Shown here piece by piece: positions 1-5,672 of a DNA stretch of 5,810 nucleotides (its first letter is position 1; every line of letters starts with the position of its first letter). The notes under the pieces are model-generated. The model was not told where the DNA came from, did no database searches, and saw only the letters and a program-made list of their open reading frames with translations. Source of the DNA: Caccousia sp900752115. GTDB lineage: Bacteria; Bacillota; Clostridia; Oscillospirales; Acutalibacteraceae. Where the stretch lies: NCBI GenBank assembly GCA_902472225.1, contig CABRNB010000141.1, positions 1 to 5,810 on the forward strand, written 5' to 3'. Position numbers and translations under genes: made by a program.

Positions 1-118
1 AGCGGCGGATCATATCCATGCAGGAGAGAAACTCGGAGATCGCGCCTTCCAGCAGGATCAGGTTCTCTCCGTAGAATTCCCGCTCTGCCGATGTTACTTC
101 CGGTACTGAATAGTCCAT
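1..118 (-). CDS. Unrecognised protein, N-terminal 39 codons only (runs off left edge)
   Basis: Reading leftward, an ATG at 118-116 opens a frame without stops to the window edge. The product begins MDYSVPEVTSAEREFYGENL and continues with a stretch that looks like an amphipathic helix (LILLEGAISEFLSCMDMIRR). The start is well supported: AAGGAGG lies 6 nt upstream (125-131 on the complementary strand). It follows the stop codon of the membrane-anchored gene to its right after only 17 bp, so the two are probably co-transcribed. There is no signal peptide or membrane segment in the visible part, so it is probably cytoplasmic. I do not recognise the family, and too little is visible to propose a function. 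Confidence 0.6.
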   Translation of the reverse strand, partial: MDYSVPEVTSAEREFYGENLILLEGAISEFLSCMDMIRR

Positions 119-124
119 GATCGA

Positions 125-131
125 CCTCCTT
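125..131 (-). promoter_or_regulatory. Ribosome binding site of the left-edge gene
   Basis: The complementary strand reads AAGGAGG, 6 nt before ATG 118-116. It is the main evidence that the short leftward frame at the window edge is a real gene. Confidence 0.7.
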
Positions 132-135
132 GCTG

Positions 136-612
136 TCATTGTAAGTCATTCAGGTACAGGCCGCAGTGCAGGCGGTCACTCTCGTCCAGCGTCAGCAGCA
201 GTGTCAGCTGCTCTGTTTCGGCTTTGACGGAGATGTGCCCGACGCCGTTTTCATCTGTGGAGGCATCTGTCACCGCAGCGGCGGTAAAATGCAGTGCGAT
301 GCGGCTGATCTCCCGGCCGTCGCTTCCTGTAAGGATCAAGGTTGCCTCGTTATCTTTCGGCACTTGAAAGGGGGATGCTTCTCCGCAATCGTTCAGCGCG
401 GCGGACTGTTCTGTTTGCCGGCAGCGGATACGAACGCTGCCTCTGCGTATCGCCATTCCGTTTTCATATCGAAAAACCGTCGTAAGTTCCAAATTTTCTT
501 CCTGTTCTGATTCTATCGCGGATTTGTGAAATAAGTTTGAATATGCACAAAAAACAAGAAATAAGCAGACGAGCAAACAGGCGGGGATCGAGGCCCTGCG
601 GATGAACTTCAT
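136..612 (-). CDS. Small membrane-anchored extracytoplasmic protein, family not recognised
   Basis: This 158-residue protein has a short basic N-terminus (MKFIRR), one hydrophobic segment at about residues 8-24 and then a polar domain with alternating hydrophobic residues that suggests beta strands (for example ATLILTG at 90-96 and LTLLLTLDE at 136-144). The segment contains Cys12, Cys16 and Cys22, but none sits in a proper lipobox (Cys22 is preceded by LVF). I therefore read it as an uncleaved signal anchor rather than a lipoprotein, with about 130 residues outside the membrane. The outer domain has three cysteines (64, 76, 150). The start is supported by GGGAGGT at 8 nt spacing. It is the first gene of a leftward operon, divergent from the ABC transporter operon and facing it across a shared promoter region. 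A link to the transporter is possible from this arrangement but is only inference. An open frame on the opposite strand at 166-510 is a shadow. Confidence 0.75.
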   Translation of the reverse strand: MKFIRRASIPACLLVCLFLVFCAYSNLFHKSAIESEQEENLELTTVFRYENGMAIRRGSVRIRCRQTEQSAALNDCGEASPFQVPKDNEATLILTGSDGREISRIALHFTAAAVTDASTDENGVGHISVKAETEQLTLLLTLDESDRLHCGLYLNDLQ

Positions 613-620
613 GGAAAAGC

Positions 621-627
621 ACCTCCC
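621..627 (-). promoter_or_regulatory. Ribosome binding site of the 158-residue gene
   Basis: The complementary strand reads GGGAGGT, 8 nt upstream of ATG 612-610. It supports this start and the leftward reading of the gene. Confidence 0.7.
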
Positions 628-641
628 TTCAAGCTGGCTCC

Positions 642-670
642 ATCATACGCGGCGGACTCAAAAACAACTT
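642..670 (-). promoter_or_regulatory. Candidate leftward promoter
   Basis: On the complementary strand a TATGAT -10 box (642-647, five of six bases of the consensus) lies about 15 nt before the Shine-Dalgarno sequence of the 158-residue gene. At the usual 17 bp spacing the -35 position is AAGTTG (665-670), a poor match to TTGACA. A better TTGTTT lies only 14 bp from the -10 box. The weak -35 suggests dependence on an activator or on another sigma factor. This is a prediction from sequence alone. Confidence 0.4.
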
Positions 671-710
671 AAAAAACGGAGAAAATGGATTTTTAACTTG
701 CTTTTAAGTT
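666..710. repeat. Inverted repeat AACTTAAAA / TTTTAAGTT between divergent promoters, candidate operator
   Basis: A perfect 9-bp inverted repeat has its left arm at 666-674 and its right arm at 702-710. The 27-bp spacer itself contains another AACTT at 695-699, which forms a closer AACTT-N6-AAGTT pair with the right arm. The arms overlap the -35 positions of both candidate promoters, so a bound regulator could control both operons together. No regulator gene is visible in the window. The region is strikingly AT-rich compared with the genes on each side. Confidence 0.45.
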
Positions 711-723
711 GGGCATCTACAAT
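695..723 (+). promoter_or_regulatory. Candidate rightward promoter of the ABC transporter operon
   Basis: A TACAAT -10 box (718-723, five of six consensus bases) lies 17 nt upstream of the AAGGAGG of the ATPase gene. With 17 bp spacing the -35 position is AACTTG (695-700), which matches TTGACA poorly; TTGCTT at 698-703 fits better but at only 14 bp spacing. The same pattern is seen in the leftward promoter. If this promoter is real, transcription would start near 730, which excludes the upstream ATG at 722 as the ATPase start. Confidence 0.4.
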
Positions 724-740
724 GGGGGCATCCGAAAAAG

Positions 741-747
741 AAGGAGG
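741..747 (+). promoter_or_regulatory. Ribosome binding site that decides the TTG start of the ATPase
   Basis: AAGGAGG sits 10 nt before TTG 758-760. The in-frame ATG codons further upstream (602, 611, 722) have no comparable site, so this sequence decides the start. Confidence 0.75.
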
Positions 748-757
748 GTGTGTTCCT

Positions 758-1756
758 TTGATCGAAATTGAACACCTGAGCAAGCGATACGGCGAGCATC
801 CGGCGGTTTCCGATCTGAGCGTTACCATCGAAAGCGGTCAGATCTACGGCTTCCTCGGCCCCAATGGAGCGGGGAAGGCCACCACCATGAATATCATGGC
901 CGGCTGCCTTTCCGCAACGGAGGGGCATGTGCGCATCGGCGGCTACGATATTTTTGATGAGCCGGAAAAGGCCAAAAGGCTCATCGGCTATCTCCCCGAG
1001 CAGCCGCCGCTTTATCTGAATGAAACACCAATGGAATACCTGCGCTTTGTAGGGGAGGCTAAGGGGGTGCGCGGAGCGGAGTTGACGGTACAGATCGCCG
1101 ATGCCGTGGCGCGCACGGGCATTGAGCCGGTTCGAAACCGCAGAATTTCCACGCTTTCCAAGGGCTACCGGCAGCGCGTGGGCATTGCGCAGGCGCTGCT
1201 CGGCAGGCCGGAGGTCATCATTCTGGATGAGCCGACCGTCGGCCTTGACCCCATTCAGATCATCGAGATCCGAAATCTGGTCAAGGAGCTTGGAAAGCGC
1301 CACACTGTCATTTTCAGCTCCCATATCCTCTCCGAGGTGCAGACCATCTGCGACAAGATCCTCATCATTTCCAAAGGGACGCTGACCGCCCTCGGCACTC
1401 CGGCGGAACTGGAGCGGCAGCTGCGCTCGGCGGGCGAGATCGTGCTCACCACAGACGCCCCCGTGGGAAAGGCACAGGCGCTGTTGGCGGCGCTGCCCCA
1501 TATCACAGCGGTCGATCAGCCGGAGCTTGCGGCGGACGGCGCGGTGACCCTGCGTCTGAAAACGGACAGCGACGATATGCACAAGGTTTCCCGCAGTATT
1601 TTCTTTGCATTTGAAAAGGAGGATCAGGCGCTTTTGGAACTGTCTGTGCATAAGGCAAGTCTGGAGGATGTATTCCTTGAGCTGACGGAAAGCGGTCAAG
1701 CGGAAGAATCTAAGCAATACACCGAAGAACCAAACGAAACGGAGGTGGACGCTTAA
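758..1756 (+). CDS. ABC transporter ATP-binding protein, GldA/NatA-like, with altered Walker A
   Basis: This is the ATPase that would power the membrane transporter encoded next. From the TTG start it has 332 residues and begins (M)IEIEHLSKRYG, the usual beginning of this family. The frame stays open back to 602, but that part overlaps the divergent promoter region and has no Shine-Dalgarno site. Visible motifs are Walker A at 34-43 (GPNGAGKATT), the Q-loop around Gln82 (LPEQPP), signature LSKGY at 133-137, Walker B VIILDE at 153-158, D-loop GLD near 164 and the switch His189 (SSH). A C-terminal domain from about 230 ends in ASLEDVFLELTE, typical of the GldA/NosF group, followed by an acidic tail of about 20 residues. 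The odd point is Ala41 where the family has Ser or Thr, the residue that coordinates Mg2+; all other catalytic motifs look intact. TAA 1754-1756 overlaps the next ATG by 1 bp. The ATPase assignment is near certain; the substrate is unknown. Confidence 0.93.
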   Translation: MIEIEHLSKRYGEHPAVSDLSVTIESGQIYGFLGPNGAGKATTMNIMAGCLSATEGHVRIGGYDIFDEPEKAKRLIGYLPEQPPLYLNETPMEYLRFVGEAKGVRGAELTVQIADAVARTGIEPVRNRRISTLSKGYRQRVGIAQALLGRPEVIILDEPTVGLDPIQIIEIRNLVKELGKRHTVIFSSHILSEVQTICDKILIISKGTLTALGTPAELERQLRSAGEIVLTTDAPVGKAQALLAALPHITAVDQPELAADGAVTLRLKTDSDDMHKVSRSIFFAFEKEDQALLELSVHKASLEDVFLELTESGQAEESKQYTEEPNETEVDA

Positions 1757-2619
1757 TGGGCGCAATTTTTCGCCATGAGCTGCGAAACTATTTCCACTCA
1801 CTGACTGCCTATGTATTCGGCGCGTTTCTGCTGGCAGTGGTGGGACTTGGTTCCGTGCTCTACAATTTGCAGGCGGCGGTGAGCAACTTTGAGTTTGTGC
1901 TCAGCTTTGCAAGCATCATTTTCGTGGTCATCGTTCCGATCCTGACCATGCGCACTCTGGCGGAGGAACGGCGGCAGCGGACAGACCAACTGCTCTATTC
2001 TCTGCCTATCACCACCACGCAGGTGGTATTGGGCAAGTATTTCGCCCTTCTTGTGGTGTACCTCATCCCGCTGGCGGTCGTTTCTCTCTACCCGCTGCTG
2101 TTTTCCCAGTTCGGCGAGGTGTATCTGCCCACCTCCTACGGGTCTCTGTTTGCCTTTTTCATGATGGGGGCGGCGCTGCTGGCGGTGGGGATGTTCCTCT
2201 CCTCCTTGACGGATAATCAGGGCTTCGCCGCCGGTATCGGCATCGCGGCGATCTTGCTGAACTATTACAGCGTGAGTCTTGCAGAGTACACCTCCTCCAC
2301 GGCCATGGGCTCATTGATCGCACTGTATGTCATTGCTTTGCTGCTGGGCGTGGTGATCCACAATCTGACCCGGAACGAGAATCTGGCTTACGGTGTGACC
2401 CTTGTGCTGATCGCAGCACTCTCGGTCGCCTACTTTGTGAACAGCAGTGCCTTCGAGGGGCTGCTGCCGGATATTATGACAAAGCTCTCGTTGTTCCGGC
2501 AGTTCAATAGCTTTGTCAACGGCGCATTTGATCTCACGGCCATCGTCTACTATGTCAGCGTGATGGGATTCTTCCTGTTTTTGTCGGTGCAGTCGATGGA
2601 GAAACGGAGGTATAACTGA
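1756..2619 (+). CDS. ABC-2 type transporter permease, GldF-like
   Basis: This 287-residue integral membrane protein should form the transmembrane channel for the preceding ATPase. I see about eight hydrophobic segments, near residues 17-36, 47-65, 94-116, 129-150, 156-171, 184-202, 211-228 and 262-280. The stretch MRTLAEERRQRTDQLLYSLP (65-84), between the second and third segments, is the cytosolic coupling region typical of ABC-2/GldF permeases. The C-terminal part from FNSFVNGAFDL (250-260) to the final helix and a basic end (MEKRRYN) also fits GldF. The start is clear: GGAGGT at 1741-1746 lies 9 nt before ATG 1756, which shares one base with the ATPase stop codon. Its own stop overlaps the next gene (TGATG). 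This points to translational coupling and a fixed ratio of subunits. The family assignment is firm; gliding is not implied. Confidence 0.92.
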   Translation: MGAIFRHELRNYFHSLTAYVFGAFLLAVVGLGSVLYNLQAAVSNFEFVLSFASIIFVVIVPILTMRTLAEERRQRTDQLLYSLPITTTQVVLGKYFALLVVYLIPLAVVSLYPLLFSQFGEVYLPTSYGSLFAFFMMGAALLAVGMFLSSLTDNQGFAAGIGIAAILLNYYSVSLAEYTSSTAMGSLIALYVIALLLGVVIHNLTRNENLAYGVTLVLIAALSVAYFVNSSAFEGLLPDIMTKLSLFRQFNSFVNGAFDLTAIVYYVSVMGFFLFLSVQSMEKRRYN

Positions 2620-4073
2620 TGAAAAAGTTTTCTCTCAAAAGGGCCTCCGTTCCCTCTGACCAGAACCGGAACGCCCTGCGGGGCGGCTCCTATTCACTGG
2701 TCGTCACGGCCATCGTGCTGGCGATTCTGATTGCGGTGAATGTGTTCGCCTCGGCGCTGCCGAAGTCCATGACCAACTATGATATCAGCTCCAGCAAGCT
2801 CTATTCCATCACCAGCAACACAAAGGTCGTGGTCAACAATCTTCAGCAGGATGTGACCATCTATTGGGTTGTGCAATCCGGCGAAGAAAACGATGTGATC
2901 GAAAACCTGCTGAGCAAGTACGAAAGCCTGTCCGACCACATTGAGGTGGCGAAAAAGAACCCAGATGTCTATCCCACCTTTACCCAGCAGTACACCAGCG
3001 AGAGCGTCCCCAACAACAGCCTGATCGTTGAGAGTGGCGAACGCAGCCGCTATATCAGCTACAATGACATTTACGTTCAGACTACAGATATGTACTCCTA
3101 TTCCTACTCCACCTCCTTCGACGGTGAAGGCGCCATCACCTCGGCTATCGACTATGTGGTGAACGAGGAGCAGCCCAAGCTCTATCTCGTGGAGGGCCAC
3201 GGCGAGGCCGACCTCCCCAGCACCTTTGCCGAGCAGGTGGAAAAGGACAACATCGAAACGGAGAGCCTGTCCCTTCTCCATACGGAAACCATTCCGGAGG
3301 ACGCGGACTGCCTGATGATCTACGCGCCGGAGAGCGACATTTCGGAGGACGAGCGGGATCTGCTGGCGGAGTATGTATCTGGTGGCGGCAAGCTGCTGGT
3401 GATCGCCGGCCCAACCCGTGAGGACGGGATCCTGGAAAACCTGTACAGCCTGCTCTCTGACTACGGCGTGGAGCCGGCGGAGGGGATCGTGGTCGAGAGC
3501 GACTCCAACTACTATTCGGCGTTCAGCGGCCCGGCGGCCCTTCTGCCGCAGCTACAAAGCGACGACATCACCGATTCGCTGATCGGCTCCAATTATTCTG
3601 TTATCATGCCCATTGCACTGGGCTTGATCGTGGACGATTCCGCCAGCGGAACAGTGACGGAGCTGCTGACCACCTCAGGAACCTCCTTCAGCAAGGTGAC
3701 GGGCTACGCCATGACCACCTACGATTATGAGGACGGCGACATCGACGGCCCCTTTGCTACGGGCGTTTCTGTGCGCCCCGGCGACGGAGAAATGGTGTGG
3801 TTCACCTCGTCCTATTTCCTCGAGGACGCCTATAATGCCTCGTCCTCCGGTGCCAACGGCGACCTTGTTATGAACGCGCTGGCGGATATGATCGGCGAGA
3901 GCGAGGCCATGGCGATTCGCAGCAAGTCGCTGAACTATGACTACCTGTCCATCAGCAGCTCGACGGCTTCGCTGCTGAAGGTGCTGATGATCGGCGCGTT
4001 CCCGCTGGCTTACCTCGGCATCGGCGTGGGCGTTGTGCTGACAAGAAGGAGGAAGCAAAATGAAGCGGTCTAA
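2619..4073 (+). CDS. GldG-like ABC transporter auxiliary protein
   Basis: This 484-residue protein has a membrane helix at about 27-48, a large extracytoplasmic middle and a second helix at about 452-474 followed by a basic tail (TRRRKQ). That is the architecture of the GldG/ABC-type auxiliary family. Family landmarks I recognise are the first helix followed by YDISSSKLYSIT (54-65), GAITSAIDYV (171-180), EGHGE (192-196), GGGKLLVIAGP (255-265) and the C-terminal block GDLVMNALADMI followed by RSKSL (414-438). The middle domain is a predicted Rossmann-like fold with no evident catalytic site. A Tyr/Ser-rich stretch lies at about 157-166. The start follows GGAGG at 2606-2610 and overlaps the permease stop by 1 bp. 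Its 3' end overlaps the next gene by 14 bp. It probably sits in the membrane with the permease and may act as the periplasm-like-side partner, but the molecular role of the family is not well defined. Confidence 0.87.
   Translation: MKKFSLKRASVPSDQNRNALRGGSYSLVVTAIVLAILIAVNVFASALPKSMTNYDISSSKLYSITSNTKVVVNNLQQDVTIYWVVQSGEENDVIENLLSKYESLSDHIEVAKKNPDVYPTFTQQYTSESVPNNSLIVESGERSRYISYNDIYVQTTDMYSYSYSTSFDGEGAITSAIDYVVNEEQPKLYLVEGHGEADLPSTFAEQVEKDNIETESLSLLHTETIPEDADCLMIYAPESDISEDERDLLAEYVSGGGKLLVIAGPTREDGILENLYSLLSDYGVEPAEGIVVESDSNYYSAFSGPAALLPQLQSDDITDSLIGSNYSVIMPIALGLIVDDSASGTVTELLTTSGTSFSKVTGYAMTTYDYEDGDIDGPFATGVSVRPGDGEMVWFTSSYFLEDAYNASSSGANGDLVMNALADMIGESEAMAIRSKSLNYDYLSISSSTASLLKVLMIGAFPLAYLGIGVGVVLTRRRKQNEAV
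4046..4052 (+). promoter_or_regulatory. Ribosome binding site of the DUF4340 gene, inside the preceding gene
   Basis: AAGGAGG lies within the last codons of the GldG-like gene (they encode its basic tail), 7 nt before ATG 4060. It supports the 14-bp overlap start and coupled translation. Confidence 0.75.
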
Positions 4074-5433
4074 AAAACTTTGTATCCTCTTGGGCATTCT
4101 CATTGCAGTCTGCCTCGCAGCGCTGGCTGCAATGCTCTCGGAGGAGAAGAAGGAGGAGATCAAAACCAGCGGTGAAACGGTTTTATCCGTTGAATCGGCA
4201 AAAGTGACGGCACTGTGCTGGGAGCAGGACGGAACAACATGGAGCTTCCACCGCGGCGATGACGGTTGGCAGTACGATGACGATGCAGAATTTCCCGTCA
4301 GCGACAGTGCCATGGACGCACTTTTGGAGCCGTTTCGCTCGTTGAGCGCGGCGTTCACCATTGAAAATGCCGAAGATCTCGGCCGGTATGGCTTGGATGA
4401 GCCGACCTGCACCATCACCCTGACTACGGATGATGAGACCTACACGGTGAAGCTGGGAGATCACAGCACAATGGATTCCCAGCGCTATATGGACATCGGT
4501 GACGGCAATGTGTATCTCGCCGTCAGCGATCCGCTGGACGCATACGATGTAGAACTGAAAGATCTGATCGCCAACGACTATGTGCCGTATTTCGACGAGG
4601 TCAGCCAGATCCGCTTTGCGGGAAGCGAGGACTACAGCGTGATTTATGACGAAGACGGCAAGAGCATCTGCGCCGATGACATCTACTTTACCGTGGACGG
4701 AAAGCCGCTGGATACCAGCCGGGTCAACTCCTATATCAGCGTCCTGCGCTATCTGGATCTCACCGACTATGTGACCTACAAGGTCACGGACGAAGAACTG
4801 TCCCCCTACGGGCTGGACGATCCCGAGCTGAGCGTCAGCGTGGATTACACGGACGACGGAACCTCCGACACCCTTGTGTTGCACATCAGCAGAGATCCCG
4901 CGGAGAAGAAATCCGCCGCGGACGCGGAGGATGAGGAAGCCTCGGACATTACCGCCTATGCGCGTGTGGGCGATTCCAAAATCATTTACCAGATCTCCGG
5001 CAGCAGCTATCGCTCGCTCATGGCTGCCGGCTACAATGACCTGCGGCATCAGGAGATCTTCTCCGGCGACTTTGATGATGTGACCGGCATTGACATCACG
5101 CTGGACGGCGAGACCTATACGCTCACCTCTCAGAAGGACGGCAAGGAGCGGACATGGCTCTGCGAGGAAGCGGAAATCGAGATCGGTGATTTACAGGACG
5201 CACTGGAGGCGCTGACCGCGGAGGAGTTTACCTCTGAAAAGGCCGCCGGCCAACAGGAGATCAGCCTGACGCTGCACTTGGATCGTGAGGACGAACCGGA
5301 ACTCACGATCACGCTGTACCGCTGCGACGGCAGCAAATGTCTGGCCGTCGTTGACGGAAAGAGCGTCGCCTATGTCCCGCGCGGCGAGATGGTGACACTG
5401 GCGGAAGCCGTCCGTGTCATTGCCCTGAACTGA
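4060..5433 (+). CDS. DUF4340 domain-containing membrane-anchored protein
   Basis: This 457-residue protein has a basic start (MKRSKK), one hydrophobic helix at about 7-26 and a long acidic extracytoplasmic part; Cys18 is not in a lipobox, so I expect a signal anchor. It carries DUF4340 features: three similar beta-rich modules begin near residues 48 (VTALCWEQDG), 181 (VSQIRFAGSE) and 341 (VTGIDITLDG). The first two are each followed by a YGLD-x-P motif (RYGLDEP at 109-115, PYGLDDP at 249-255) and a strand-rich segment ending in a Leu/His-type strand. A strongly acidic linker lies at about 280-296. Proteins of this family usually sit directly after GldG-like genes, as here, and probably assist the transporter outside the membrane; the mechanism is unknown. 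It is the last gene of the operon, and a hairpin begins 14 bp after its stop. The family assignment is fairly certain, the function is not. Confidence 0.87.
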   Translation: MKRSKKLCILLGILIAVCLAALAAMLSEEKKEEIKTSGETVLSVESAKVTALCWEQDGTTWSFHRGDDGWQYDDDAEFPVSDSAMDALLEPFRSLSAAFTIENAEDLGRYGLDEPTCTITLTTDDETYTVKLGDHSTMDSQRYMDIGDGNVYLAVSDPLDAYDVELKDLIANDYVPYFDEVSQIRFAGSEDYSVIYDEDGKSICADDIYFTVDGKPLDTSRVNSYISVLRYLDLTDYVTYKVTDEELSPYGLDDPELSVSVDYTDDGTSDTLVLHISRDPAEKKSAADAEDEEASDITAYARVGDSKIIYQISGSSYRSLMAAGYNDLRHQEIFSGDFDDVTGIDITLDGETYTLTSQKDGKERTWLCEEAEIEIGDLQDALEALTAEEFTSEKAAGQQEISLTLHLDREDEPELTITLYRCDGSKCLAVVDGKSVAYVPRGEMVTLAEAVRVIALN

Positions 5434-5446
5434 ATCATAAAACAAA

Positions 5447-5489
5447 GCAGCACAAGCTCGCCTGAGTAGATCGGGCGGGCTTGTGTTGC
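5447..5489. terminator. Long terminator-type hairpin; U-tract only in the leftward direction
   Basis: A 16-bp stem with two G-T wobbles (arms 5447-5462 and 5474-5489) and an 11-nt loop starts 14 bp after the operon's stop codon. Its position says it ends the four-gene operon. However, rightward the stem is followed by ATCTGCAAG, with no T-run. Leftward it is followed by TTTGTTTTAT, a good U-tract. As it stands it should stop transcripts coming from the right better than those of the operon. It was probably a bidirectional terminator that lost its right-hand T-run (see findings). Confidence 0.7.
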
Positions 5490-5672
5490 ATCTGCAAGAC
5501 GCCCAACGAGGCCCGCTGCCTTCCCGGAACGCTGGAAGCGCTGAGGGCGGATGGGGTGCAGATCGTTATTCTGGATTCTCCCGAAATCTATTCTGAGTAC
5601 GCGCCATACACCTACATCGAGGATATGAAAGAGTTCATCGATAAGGTTGCTCAATTGAATCGAGCTACGTGA
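5466..5672 (+). pseudogene. Headless remnant of a small protein gene (possibly DUF6718-like)
   Basis: A frame open from 5466 to TGA 5670-5672 has the look of real coding sequence from about 5490 on. It encodes TLEALRADGVQIVILDSP, then EIYSEYAPYTYIEDMKEFI and a short end. The pattern GVQIV...SP..Y.EY.PY....D..EFI reminds me of the C-terminal half of small (about 70-residue) Clostridia proteins called DUF6718; this is from memory and not verified. The only start in frame is TTG 5481, which lies inside the terminator stem and has no ribosome binding site, so the 5' part seems lost. It could instead be a short intact gene with an unusual start, but I think that less likely. Confidence 0.45.

Noticed and set aside
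704..1801. 365-codon open frame on the minus strand opposite the ATPase gene
   Set aside because: Antisense shadow of a GC-rich coding region. The protein has no recognisable motif, and the plus strand has all the ABC ATPase motifs.
2694..3281. 195-codon open frame on the minus strand opposite the GldG-like gene
   Set aside because: Shadow frame with no plausible ribosome binding site; the plus strand product has clear family landmarks.
3675..4418. 247-codon minus-strand frame spanning the junction of the GldG-like and DUF4340 genes
   Set aside because: Low-complexity, repetitive composition typical of antisense reading; both plus-strand genes are well supported.
4183..5049. 288-codon minus-strand frame opposite the DUF4340 gene
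   Set aside because: Rich in G, V, I, A and H as expected from the antisense of Asp/Tyr-rich coding sequence; no known motif.
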